Of a stretch of DNA of 64,000 bases, positions 40,858-49,352 are shown piece after piece. Every line of letters starts with the position of its first letter. The stretch's first letter is position 1. The DNA comes from Myxococcales bacterium (GTDB lineage: Bacteria; Myxococcota_A; Polyangia; Haliangiales; Haliangiaceae). Both the position numbers and the translations under genes were made by a program. Under the pieces are notes generated by a model that did no database searches, was not told the origin of the DNA, and saw only the letters and a list, made by a program, of their open reading frames with translations. The stretch is taken from assembly GCA_016794525.1 (NCBI GenBank), contig JAEUJY010000081.1, forward strand, positions 1-64,000. Direction: 5' to 3'.

Positions 40858-43592
40858 CGCGACCCCTTGGCCGGCAGCGTCGCGAGCCAGCGCCGCAGGC
40901 CGGGCTCGAGCGCGGCGCGCCGGGCGATGCACTGATCCGCGCGCTCGATCGTCTGCGCCACCGCGGGCGCCCCGCCGGGCACGTCGCCGAACGTCGCGCG
41001 CACGTAGGCCACGTCGCGATCGCGCGTCGCGGCGTCGCAGCCGACCAGGATCGACGCCACGTCGGCCGGAGCCAGCGCGGCGTCGGGGAGCCGCGCCTGC
41101 AACGCGGCCTGGTTGTCCCGGAAGAACTCGCGCACCACGTCCTGCTGTGGCAGGGCCGACGCCGCGTAGAGCAGGTCGAGCACCTCGGTCGGCGCGATCG
41201 CCGGGTCGAGCGTCAGCGCCAGGGCCTCACGCTGGCGCACCGGATCGGTCACGCCGCCGAGGGCGCTCAGCAAGGCCTGCCGCTCGCCGACGCGGGTCGT
41301 GGTCGCGAGGTCGGCGCGGAGCTTCCGGAACGTCTTGAGGTCGGCGTCGGCGGCGACCCCGAGGATCACCGGTTGGAGCCCGAGCGGCAGCGTGCGCCAC
41401 CGCCTCGCCAGGCGCACCGCCTCGGCCCGCAGCGCACGGTCTCCGCCGGCGGCGGCGATCGGTAGGACGCGCCGGCGGATCCAATCGGTGAGCAGATCAT
41501 CGTCTGCACGGGGCAGCCACCCGACGCGCTGCCCACGTACGACCAGCGCGCTGGACAGCGCGCCGCGCAGCCATACGTACAAACGCTGGCGCTCGGTGGG
41601 CCCGAGATACGCGGCGGCGCTCACGAACCACCCGAGCCCGGGCGTGCGCGCGGTGCGCGAGGGCTCGGCGAGGAGCTGCGACGCCAGCACGACCATGTCG
41701 TCGACCTCGGCGCGCCCGGCCTCGACGTCGGCCCGGAAATCGGCGAAGACCGCCATCCGCTCGGCCGCGCTGAGCTGCGCCCAGCCGTCGCCGACCAGCG
41801 CGGTGAAGGCGCTGGCTGGCATCCGCGCTCGGTAGTAGCCGGCGCCGCCGACGTTGGGCACCAGCCAGCGCGGGCACGTCGTCGTCGCCAGGCGCAGCGT
41901 CGCGCTCGGCTGGGCCAGCACGGTGCACTGCTCGGCGCGCGCGCCGTCGCGCTCGAAGCCGACGCAGACGGGGACTCGCCAAGGCGGCGGCAAACCGGCC
42001 GGGGCGACCGCGCCAGCAGGCAGCCAACGCTCTTGCGTCAAGGTGAGGTCCACCATGGCGCCGTCGCAGCGGAGCGCGAACGAGACCAGGGGCGCGCCCC
42101 CCAGCTCGATGAAGCTCGCGAGGATCGAGCCGGTCCCCGGCGCCGCCGCCTCGAGCGCAGCGATGAAGTCGGCCGAGGTCGCGTTGCCACGGGCGTGCGC
42201 GGCCAGGTACGCGCGCACGGCCGCCTGAAAAGGCGCCGGCCCGATCCAGCGTTCGATCATGGTCAGCACCGCCGCGCCCTTGGCATAGGTGATCCCATCG
42301 AACGCGGTGACCACATCGTCGGCGCCGGCGATCGGCTGGCGCACGCGGCGCGCGCTGACCAGGCGATCCGCGACCAGCGCGCTCTCGCGTTGCCACTCAA
42401 GCCCGAGGTCGACCTCACTCGTCGGGTCGAGCGCGGCGAGCACCTTGGCCTCCATCCACGTGGCGAAGCCCTCGTTGAGCCACAGATCGTCCCACCACGC
42501 CATCGTCACCAGGTCACCGAACCACTGGTGCGCGAGCTCGTGGGCCGCGCCGCCGAGCGCGTCGTAGCGCTGCCGCACGGTGGCCTGCTCCCCGAGCAAC
42601 AGCAACGTCTCGCCGAACGTGACCAGCCCAGGGTTCTCCATCGCGCCGAACCCCGCGGTGCGAGGGATCGTCACCAGATCGAGCTTGGCGAACGGGTACG
42701 GCGAGCCGAACCAGTCCTCCAGCGCGGCGACGACCGCCGCCGCGTGCTGGGCGATCCAGGCCGCGTCCACGCCGCGGCCCGGCGACGTCACGATCCGGAT
42801 CGGCGCGCCGCCGCGGGTCGCGCCGGCGTCGACGATCTCGAACCGGCCCACCGCGAACGCGATCAGGTAGCTGGGGAGGGGCGGCGTGGGGGCAAACTCG
42901 ACTCGGACCCGATCGGCGTCGAGCGGCGTGCTCCGTTGCACGGGCGCGTTGGCCACCGCGATCAGCCCCGCGGGCACGTCGAGCGTGAGCTGCCACGGCA
43001 CCTTGACCGCCGGCTCGTCGACGCACGGGAACACGCGCCGCGCCGACAGCGGCTCGAACTGCGTGAACACCTGGGGCGCACCGTCGACGTACTGGCGGAA
43101 GACGCCGACCGCGTCCTCCTCGGTCAGCTGCCCGCGGTACCGCAGCGCCAGCGTCCAGGCCCCGGCGGGCAGCGGCGCCGCCGCCGTCAGCTCGAGCAGA
43201 TCGTCGCCGCGCGGCGCGACCGCCAGCGCCACCTCGGCCGCGCCCTGCCGGGCCACGGCTGCCGTCACCTCGAGGCCGCGGCCGTGTAGCCACACGACCG
43301 TCGAGCGCGCGGCGATCGTGCCGGCGATCGCGATCTCGCCGTCGAACGTCGGCGCCGCCGGGTCGATCGCCAGCCGCGCCTGGTACCCGGTCGGCACGAA
43401 GTTGGTCGGCAGCCGCAGCGTCGGCTGCGGCGGCGCCAGCGGCGGCGGCTCCGCGACCAGCCCCGCGCCGGCGTCGTCACCGACCGCCACCTCCGGCGCT
43501 GGAGCGGCCGGTCGCGCCGGCCCTGCGCTGCACGCCATCACCATCGCCGCCACTCCGATCGCTACCAACCCGCCGAGTCGTCGCTGCTCCAT
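40854..43592 (-). CDS. M1-family aminopeptidase lipoprotein
   Basis: A 912-residue zinc aminopeptidase. The exopeptidase motif GAMEN is at 316-320 and the zinc site HELAHQWFG at 351-359 with the third ligand in NEGFA (Glu374). An ERAP-like C-terminal helical domain completes the family length. The ATG at 43592 gives a lipoprotein signal (GVAAMVMACSAG, Cys21), so the enzyme is periplasmic or on the outer membrane rather than cytoplasmic like PepN. It probably trims peptides from external protein digestion, fitting a predatory or scavenging lifestyle. It lies 93 bases downstream of the NtrC-type gene and is coupled (GTGA) to the acetyltransferase. Confidence 0.95.
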   Translation of the reverse strand: MEQRRLGGLVAIGVAAMVMACSAGPARPAAPAPEVAVGDDAGAGLVAEPPPLAPPQPTLRLPTNFVPTGYQARLAIDPAAPTFDGEIAIAGTIAARSTVVWLHGRGLEVTAAVARQGAAEVALAVAPRGDDLLELTAAAPLPAGAWTLALRYRGQLTEEDAVGVFRQYVDGAPQVFTQFEPLSARRVFPCVDEPAVKVPWQLTLDVPAGLIAVANAPVQRSTPLDADRVRVEFAPTPPLPSYLIAFAVGRFEIVDAGATRGGAPIRIVTSPGRGVDAAWIAQHAAAVVAALEDWFGSPYPFAKLDLVTIPRTAGFGAMENPGLVTFGETLLLLGEQATVRQRYDALGGAAHELAHQWFGDLVTMAWWDDLWLNEGFATWMEAKVLAALDPTSEVDLGLEWQRESALVADRLVSARRVRQPIAGADDVVTAFDGITYAKGAAVLTMIERWIGPAPFQAAVRAYLAAHARGNATSADFIAALEAAAPGTGSILASFIELGGAPLVSFALRCDGAMVDLTLTQERWLPAGAVAPAGLPPPWRVPVCVGFERDGARAEQCTVLAQPSATLRLATTTCPRWLVPNVGGAGYYRARMPASAFTALVGDGWAQLSAAERMAVFADFRADVEAGRAEVDDMVVLASQLLAEPSRTARTPGLGWFVSAAAYLGPTERQRLYVWLRGALSSALVVRGQRVGWLPRADDDLLTDWIRRRVLPIAAAGGDRALRAEAVRLARRWRTLPLGLQPVILGVAADADLKTFRKLRADLATTTRVGERQALLSALGGVTDPVRQREALALTLDPAIAPTEVLDLLYAASALPQQDVVREFFRDNQAALQARLPDAALAPADVASILVGCDAATRDRDVAYVRATFGDVPGGAPAVAQTIERADQCIARRAALEPGLRRWLATLPAKGSR

Positions 43593-43685
43593 GGCGGCAA
43601 CCCTAGCCGGCGATCGCCGCCGCGCCACCGCCGCGGACATCACCGGCGACGCGCCCACCCCGTCGGGGTGAGCGCGATCACGCGG

Positions 43686-45140
43686 CTACTCGTCCTTGCC
43701 GTCTTCGCCGCGGTGGATGCCGAGCGCGCGCAGCTTCTTGTGCAGGTTGGTGCGCTCGATGCCCAGCACCTGGGCGGTCTTCGAGATGTTCCAGTTGAGC
43801 TCGGCGAGCTTCATCCGGATGAACTCGCTCTCGATCTCCTCGCGGAACTCGCGCAGCGACTTGCCGGCGTACTTGTCGAGCGACAGCGCCGCGACCGGGC
43901 CCGTCGAGCGGCCGACGGTGCCGCGCGGCCCGCCCAGGTACGGCGGCAGGTCGCGCTCGCGGATCACCTCGTCGCTCATGATGACGAGGCGCTCGACGAC
44001 GTTGCGCAGCTCGCGGACGTTGCCCGGCCAGTCGTAGGCCTTGAGCCGCTCGAAGACGACGTCGTCGATCGGCTTCTTGGCGAAGCCGTTCTCGTCGCAG
44101 CACTCGGCGACGAACGCGTCGACCAAGAGCGGCACGTCGTCGGCGCGCTCGCTGAGATCGGGCGAGCGGATCGGCACGACGTTCAGGCGGAAGAACAGGT
44201 CCTCGCGGAACGTGCCGGCCTTGACCATCTCCTCGAGGTCGCGGTTGGTCGCGGCGACGACGCGCGAGTCGGTGCGCAGGCTCTTCTCGCCGCCGACCCG
44301 CGTGAACTCGCCGGTCTGCAGCACGCGCAGCACCTTGGCCTGGGCCGGCAGCGTCATGTCGCCGATCTCGTCGAGGAAGATCGTGCCGCCGTCGGCGACC
44401 TCGAACAGGCCGCGCTTCTTGGCGACCGCGCCGGTGAACGCGCCGCGCTCGTGGCCGAACAGCTCGCTCTCGATCAGCTCGGGCGGGATGGCGGCGCAGT
44501 TGACCTTGACGAACGGCCCGCTCGACACCGCGCTGTTGCGGTGGATGGCGCGGGCGATCAGCTCCTTGCCGGTGCCGCTGCCGCCGGTGATCAGCACCCG
44601 CGACCGGGTCGGCGCGACCTTGACGATCTGCCGGCGCAGGTCGTTCATGACCGGCGTCGAGCCCAGGAGCTCCCAGCGGGCGTCGACGGCGCGCCGCAGC
44701 TGGTTGACCTCGCGCCACATCCGCCGGCGATCGAGCGCGTTCTTGACCGTCACCATCACGCGGTTGCGATCGAGCGGCTTCTCCATGAAGTCGAACGCGC
44801 CGAGCCGGGTGGCGGCGACCGCGTCCTCGATCGTCGCGTGGCCGGAGATCATCACGACCGGGATGTCGGCCGCCGGGCCGCCGACGCCGTCGTCGCCGCG
44901 GGCCTTGAGCGTGCGCAGCAGCTCGATGCCGTTGTCCTCGCCGAGCTTGACGTCGAGCAGGATCAGCTCGACCGGCTCGCGCTCGAGCACGGCGATCGCC
45001 TCGGCGGCGCTGCCGGCCTCGTGGACCACGTGGCCCTCGCTGTCGAGCACCATCCGCAGCGTGCGGCGGATGTTCTTCTCGTCGTCGACGATCAGGATGG
45101 CGTCGCCGGTGGCCGGCGCCGGGGCGATGACGTCGGTCAC
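43686..45140 (-). CDS. NtrC-family sigma-54 response regulator (NtrX-like)
   Basis: A 484-residue regulator. The receiver domain (about 14-135) has the acidic pocket DDE at 19-21, phospho-acceptor Asp63 and Lys121. The AAA+ domain has Walker A GGSGTGK at 186-192, an intact GAFTGA at 233-238 for sigma-54 contact and Walker B GGTIFLDEIGD. A Fis-type helix-turn-helix ends the protein (ISKTAQVLGIERTNLHKKL). No sensor kinase gene is adjacent. The GTG at 45140 overlaps the stop of the upstream envelope protein gene (GTGA), an unusual fusion of regulator and envelope genes in one operon. Confidence 0.95.
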   Translation of the reverse strand: MTDVIAPAPATGDAILIVDDEKNIRRTLRMVLDSEGHVVHEAGSAAEAIAVLEREPVELILLDVKLGEDNGIELLRTLKARGDDGVGGPAADIPVVMISGHATIEDAVAATRLGAFDFMEKPLDRNRVMVTVKNALDRRRMWREVNQLRRAVDARWELLGSTPVMNDLRRQIVKVAPTRSRVLITGGSGTGKELIARAIHRNSAVSSGPFVKVNCAAIPPELIESELFGHERGAFTGAVAKKRGLFEVADGGTIFLDEIGDMTLPAQAKVLRVLQTGEFTRVGGEKSLRTDSRVVAATNRDLEEMVKAGTFREDLFFRLNVVPIRSPDLSERADDVPLLVDAFVAECCDENGFAKKPIDDVVFERLKAYDWPGNVRELRNVVERLVIMSDEVIRERDLPPYLGGPRGTVGRSTGPVAALSLDKYAGKSLREFREEIESEFIRMKLAELNWNISKTAQVLGIERTNLHKKLRALGIHRGEDGKDE

Positions 45141-46324
45141 GAGTCGCGCTCCTTCTGCTTCGGCTTGTGCTTGGCCTTGGCGCCGGCCTTCGCGCCGGCC
45201 TTCGGCGCGGCCTTGGGCTCGGCCTTCGGCGCATCCTTGGCGGCGGCCTTGGCGTCCGCCACGGCCTCGGCCTTCGGCGGGTCCTCGGCGTCGGGCGTCG
45301 CCGCGGCCTTCGCCGCGACCTCGGCGGCGTCACCCGCATCGTCGGCGGCCGCGTCGTCGGCCTCGTCGCCCGCGCCGTCGTCATCCGCGCCGTCGGCGGC
45401 GTCGCCATCGGCGGCGCTGACCGCCTCGTCGTCGTCGGACGCCTTGCCGCGCCGACGGTTGCGGCGCGCCTCCTCGGCCCGCTCCGCCGCCTCGCGGCGC
45501 TGGCGCTCGCGGCGGTTCCACAGGAACACCAGGGCGAGCACCGCGATGCCGGCCACCAGGTAGAGCGGGCGGCGATCGGCCTGTTTGGTCGGCGGCCGCA
45601 CCATCACCGTCGCCGGCACGTCGGCGCCGTCGCGGAGGCTGGGCGGCGCGCCGCTACCCAGCGTGGCGCCGCTGCCGGCGGCGGGCATCGGCTCGGCGGC
45701 CGGCTCGGCCGCGGCCGGCGCCTCGGCGGTGACCTTGACCGGCTCGAGCGCGGTGGCGTTGGGCGCGATCGTCGCCAGCGCCGCCTCGCACGCGGCGCGG
45801 TCGGCGGCGCCGTCGGGGCCGATCACGCACTCGCCGGCGATGCGGGCCAGCGCGCCGCCGGTGCGGAACACCAGCGCGCGGACGATCGTCGTCGTGCCGA
45901 CCGACGGATCGCGCCAGGTCAGCGTGGCCTCGTGCAGCTTGCCCGCGGGATCGACCACCACCATCCAGCGATCGATCGCCGCGCCGTCGACGGCGTCGGC
46001 GCCAGCGCGGATCTCGTGCAAGGTCGCGTTGGCCGCGGCGTCGGGATCGGCGGGCAGCCGGTCGGTCGACACCTGCGTCGTCACCAGCACCGCGTGGTGG
46101 CTGGGCGCGGTCCACACCTGCGCGTCGACGCCGATCGGCGCGCCGGCGAACAGGCCGTCGGCGCCCAGGCCCGCCGCGACCCGCGTGCCGCCAGGCGGAT
46201 CGAGGATCCACCCGGCGGGCTGGGTCATGCGCGCCACCGGCGGCGGATCGGCCGGCGGGGCCGCGGGCTGGGCCGAGGCCAGGCCGGTCATCGCGAGGGT
46301 CAACAGCAGGGCGCGTCGGATCAC
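45137..46324 (-). CDS. Signal-peptide single-span membrane protein with long charged tail
   Basis: A 395-residue protein. Residues 1-18 are a signal (MIRRALLLTLAMTGLASA). A periplasmic domain of about 190 residues follows (QPAGWILDPPGGTRVAAGLG; TTQVSTDRLPADPDAAANAT), then an Ala/Pro spacer, a transmembrane helix (LYLVAGIAVLALVFLW), an Arg/Glu-rich coiled segment (RRERQRREAAERAEEARRNRR) and a low-complexity Ala/Asp then Ala/Lys/Pro tail. The tail resembles histone-like or nucleic-acid-binding repeats (KAEPKAAPKAGAKAGAKAK) and should be cytoplasmic. No family is recognised. The periplasmic part resembles in style that of the upstream neighbour. Both ends overlap neighbours by GTGA. Confidence 0.7.
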   Translation of the reverse strand: MIRRALLLTLAMTGLASAQPAAPPADPPPVARMTQPAGWILDPPGGTRVAAGLGADGLFAGAPIGVDAQVWTAPSHHAVLVTTQVSTDRLPADPDAAANATLHEIRAGADAVDGAAIDRWMVVVDPAGKLHEATLTWRDPSVGTTTIVRALVFRTGGALARIAGECVIGPDGAADRAACEAALATIAPNATALEPVKVTAEAPAAAEPAAEPMPAAGSGATLGSGAPPSLRDGADVPATVMVRPPTKQADRRPLYLVAGIAVLALVFLWNRRERQRREAAERAEEARRNRRRGKASDDDEAVSAADGDAADGADDDGAGDEADDAAADDAGDAAEVAAKAAATPDAEDPPKAEAVADAKAAAKDAPKAEPKAAPKAGAKAGAKAKHKPKQKERDS

Positions 46325-46833
46325 GGCAACACCTTCCTAGCATCGAACGCCGCCAGCACACCCTGACAGGTGGCGGCGCAGGTCGCGGGCTCGCGCGGGT
46401 TGGCGACGCACGTCGCGGCCACGACCACGGCGTCGTTGCCCGCGGCGACCGCGGTCGCGCGCAGCGCGCCGGTGAGCGGGCCGCGGGTCACCGTGCCGCG
46501 CGCGTCGAGGCCGTCGACCTGCCAGCCGGTGAGGCCCGCGACCTTCGCCAGCCCGCGGCCGAGCTCGGCGAGCGCGTCCTCGGGGTTCTGCTTGGCGGCG
46601 CGGCTGCCGACCACGACCGCGTAGCAGCCGCGCCCCGGGTCGCCCCACGCCTGCGCCGCGGCGCCGACGGCCTCGGTCGCGGCGGTCGCCACCGCCGGCA
46701 GCGGCTGCCAGCCCGCCGGCGGCGCGATCACGCCGGCCAGCGCCAGCGCCGGCGGCGCGGGCGCCTGCTGCGCCGAGGCCGCCTGGCAACCGGCGAGCGC
46801 CGCGAGCGCGAGCCCGGCCGCGGCCCGGATCAC
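46321..46833 (-). CDS. Hypothetical lipoprotein or secreted protein
   Basis: A 170-residue exported protein. The GTG at 46833 gives a signal VIRAAAGLALAALAGC with a lipobox-like ALAGC. The mature domain (GVIAPPAGWQPLPAVATAAT, GCYAVVVGSRAAKQNPED, GRGLAKVAGLTGWQVDG) ends with Cys-containing ATCVAN and TCAATCQGVLAAF. Its layout, with a PPAGW opening and a closing Cys pair in ATCxxTC, recalls the periplasmic half of the downstream protein, so the two may be related partners. It is coupled by GTGA to astA upstream and to that protein downstream. Confidence 0.65.
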   Translation of the reverse strand: MIRAAAGLALAALAGCQAASAQQAPAPPALALAGVIAPPAGWQPLPAVATAATEAVGAAAQAWGDPGRGCYAVVVGSRAAKQNPEDALAELGRGLAKVAGLTGWQVDGLDARGTVTRGPLTGALRATAVAAGNDAVVVAATCVANPREPATCAATCQGVLAAFDARKVLP

Positions 46834-47846
46834 GCCAGCACCAGCCAGGCGCGCGGGTCGGCGCCGACGCCCAGCCGATCGATCACGTCCTTGGTGACGC
46901 CGAAGCGGCCGTCGTCCTGCTTGATCACCCGGGCCCCGACCGCGCGGAAGCCGGCCGCGCCCTCGACCCCGAGGATCGCCCACGGGCGCGCGCCGTCGGT
47001 GTCGTCGACCAGCGCCAGCGGCACCAGCGCGGCGTCGCGCACCAGCGGGATCTGATCGGTGGTCGCGACGAAGTGCGGGCCGCCGTCGAACGGATCGATC
47101 TGGCCGGCGTACTCGAAGCCGATCCGGCGCAGGATCTTCTCGACGCCGCGGGTCTCGGGGCCGACCTGGCCGATGATCTCGCGCACCTCGGCGGGCAGCA
47201 GCTCGCAGTGGATCGGATCGTCGGGGAACAAGGCGTGGATGAACTCCTTGTTGTCCTTCGACAGCAGATCGGCCTCCTGGTAGCTGAGGCCGGTGAAGTG
47301 GCGGCCGAGGTGCTCCCACAGCCGGCTGGTGCCGTCGGGCTCGAGCGGCGGCAGCAGCTCGGACAGCACCTGATCGCGGAACACCTCGCGGTGCATGCGG
47401 ATGAACAGGAACCGCACGTACGACAGGAGCTTGCCCAGCGACTCGGGGTTGCCGCGGTACTCGGGCAACAGGATCAGGCCGCCGATCTCCGTCGGGCCGG
47501 CGTAGTTGTAGCCGATGCGCAGCGTGCGGTGCACGAAGTAGCGGTCGAGCGTGTACGAGTAGCGCTCGTCGTTCTCGACGCGGAAGAAAATGTGCGGCGC
47601 GCGCTTGGTGCCGTGCTGCGCGTGGACCATCGACGTGCCGATGACCCGGCGCTTGCCGAGATCCTCGAGGACGAACAGGTACTCGCGATCGACCGGCGGG
47701 ACGCTGGCGGCGAACGACTTCTCCGACAGCTCGAGGATGCGCTCGATGTGGCGCCGATCCGCCGGCAGGTTGACGGTGTCGAGGTGCTCCGCGACCGCCA
47801 GAATCTGCTCGGCATCCTCTCGAGATGATTGTCGAATTCGGAACAT
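46830..47846 (-). CDS. astA: Arginine N-succinyltransferase
   Basis: A 338-residue AstA-family protein (usual length about 340). It shows the signatures MFRIRQSSREDAEQILAVAE, GTSMVHAQHGTKRAPHIFFR, EIGGLILLPEYRGNPESLGK and YAGQIDPFDGGPHF, which are characteristic of AstA. The enzyme transfers succinyl from succinyl-CoA to arginine, the first step of the AST pathway. No astB, astC, astD or astE is in the window; the downstream coupled genes are unrelated envelope and regulatory genes. It may act as a stand-alone acyltransferase or the rest of the pathway is elsewhere. The ATG at 47846 starts the family-typical MFRIR. Confidence 0.92.
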   Translation of the reverse strand: MFRIRQSSREDAEQILAVAEHLDTVNLPADRRHIERILELSEKSFAASVPPVDREYLFVLEDLGKRRVIGTSMVHAQHGTKRAPHIFFRVENDERYSYTLDRYFVHRTLRIGYNYAGPTEIGGLILLPEYRGNPESLGKLLSYVRFLFIRMHREVFRDQVLSELLPPLEPDGTSRLWEHLGRHFTGLSYQEADLLSKDNKEFIHALFPDDPIHCELLPAEVREIIGQVGPETRGVEKILRRIGFEYAGQIDPFDGGPHFVATTDQIPLVRDAALVPLALVDDTDGARPWAILGVEGAAGFRAVGARVIKQDDGRFGVTKDVIDRLGVGADPRAWLVLA

Positions 47847-47912
47847 GCGCGGGCCGGCGCGCACCTTACCACGGCTCCCGCGGAGCGCGGGCGGCGGGCG
47901 GCCGGCGAGGAT

Positions 47913-47928
47913 GTGTCGACACGTGTCG
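47913..47928. promoter_or_regulatory. Overlapping palindromes GTGTCGACAC and CGACACGTGTCG between divergent genes
   Basis: GTGTCGACACGTGTCG contains two interleaved perfect palindromes (47913-47922 and 47917-47928), centrally placed between astA (minus) and the propeller gene (plus). It is a likely operator. The second palindrome has the CACGTG core also found in the arrays at 34.2 and 36.4 kb. Confidence 0.45.
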
Positions 47929-48020
47929 TCGCGTCGCGTGGGTGCGGGCGCGCTTCAACCGCCTCCCGCGCGCGCAGGCGCGGCGCGCGGCTGGCCCGGG
48001 CGTTGCTCAACCGCCGCGCC

Positions 48021-49337
48021 ATGTCCAACACGCTCCACGTCACGACGATGAGCAGCGAGGCCGACTCGCTCTGGCACGCCATCCGCCGCGCCGACACCCA
48101 CTGGACCCGCTTCGGCAACGTCGAGAAGAACGCCGGCGAGATCGGGCGCGCGCAGGGGTTCGGCGCGGCGGCGCTCGGCGGCGAGCTCCACGTCGTCGTG
48201 CAGTCGGATCTGTACCAACTCACCCACGCCGCCCGGCATGCCGACGGGAGCTGGAGCAAGTTCGCGCCGCTCGACACCGCGCACCGCGCCGTCGGGGGCG
48301 TCGCCCTCGCGGCGGTGAACGCGACGTTGCACCTGCTCACGCGCGACTTCTCGGGAGCGCTGTTGCACGCGACGCGCACCACCGGCGGCGCATGGTCGGC
48401 GCTCGGCGACGTGTTCGCGCAGACGGGCGGGGGCTTCTTCCCGTACGCCTGGTCGATGACCGCGCTCGCCGGGGAGCTCCACGTCTTCGTGGTGGTCTCG
48501 CCGCCGCCCAGCGGGGGCCCGGCGACCTTCCCGCCCGGCTCGGTCGTCCACGCCGTCCGCCACGCCAACGGGACCTGGACCCGGTGGGAGAACGTCGCGC
48601 CCCGGTTGCCGTTCCTACCGATCCTGCGCGGCCTGCGCGTCACGACGATCGGCCAGTCGATCCACCTGGTGCTCCTCGATCATCGCGGCAACCTCTGGCA
48701 CACGACCCGTGGGTTCGACGGCTCGTGGAGCGCGATGGAGGACGTCGAGGGCCAGGCCGGCGATCGCGGCTGGATCAACAGCTTCGGGATCGGCGAGTGC
48801 AACGGCGAGTTGCACGTCGTGACGCTGACCGCGGCGGCCAACAACCTGTGGCACGCGGTGCGCCACGGCCCGGACCGCTGGCAGCGGTTCGCGGACCTCG
48901 CACGCGCCACGGGCGCCTACGCCGTCCCCTACTACGGCGTGTCCTGCGTCGGGCTCGACGCGGCGGCCACCCAGCCCCCGATCAACCCACCGACGATCTG
49001 TTACCCGGGCGTCGCCGGCGCCGCGGGCGTGACCCTCGCCAACCAGACCGGCGACGACACGCTGGTGGTGTGGCAGATCGACTATGGCGGCAGCGGCCAG
49101 CCTGTCCGACGCGCGGTGCTCGCGCCCGGCCAGACCGTCACCGTCGATCTCACCAACTGCGGCATCAGCCGCCTGATCGCCGTGAGCCAGGCCTGGGTCG
49201 CCGACTTCAACGCGCGCTTCGGGCGGAACTACGATCCGCTCGCGTACGAGACCGCCGAGACGACCAACTTCCAGCGCTGGATCGGCGCGGTGCTCGGCCG
49301 GACGGGCGCGCCGACGATCGCCGCCCCGGTCGCGTGA
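48021..49337 (+). CDS. PLL/tectonin-like beta-propeller protein
   Basis: A 438-residue protein without a signal peptide. Residues about 5-320 are six or seven blades with the repeating pattern hydrophobic-H-A-x-R-x-x-x-G-x-W-x-x-[FW], e.g. SLWHAIRRADTHWTRFGNV, LTHAARHADGSWSKF, VVHAVRHANGTWTRWENV and NLWHAVRHGPDRWQRFADL. This is typical of fucose- or glycan-binding bacterial propellers (PLL-like) and tectonins. A C-terminal beta domain (ANQTGDDTLVVWQIDYGG) may be a second binding module. It is likely a lectin released or displayed by non-classical routes. The ATG at 48021 starts the first blade. Confidence 0.75.
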   Translation: MSNTLHVTTMSSEADSLWHAIRRADTHWTRFGNVEKNAGEIGRAQGFGAAALGGELHVVVQSDLYQLTHAARHADGSWSKFAPLDTAHRAVGGVALAAVNATLHLLTRDFSGALLHATRTTGGAWSALGDVFAQTGGGFFPYAWSMTALAGELHVFVVVSPPPSGGPATFPPGSVVHAVRHANGTWTRWENVAPRLPFLPILRGLRVTTIGQSIHLVLLDHRGNLWHTTRGFDGSWSAMEDVEGQAGDRGWINSFGIGECNGELHVVTLTAAANNLWHAVRHGPDRWQRFADLARATGAYAVPYYGVSCVGLDAAATQPPINPPTICYPGVAGAAGVTLANQTGDDTLVVWQIDYGGSGQPVRRAVLAPGQTVTVDLTNCGISRLIAVSQAWVADFNARFGRNYDPLAYETAETTNFQRWIGAVLGRTGAPTIAAPVA

Positions 49338-49352
49338 GCCGCGGGCGGCCGC

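Noticed and set aside
44041-45420. A plus-strand Ser/Arg-rich protein opposite the NtrC-type gene
   Set aside because: It is an antisense frame of a regulator with all catalytic motifs; its long SRSR and RRR runs are artefacts of GC-rich codons.
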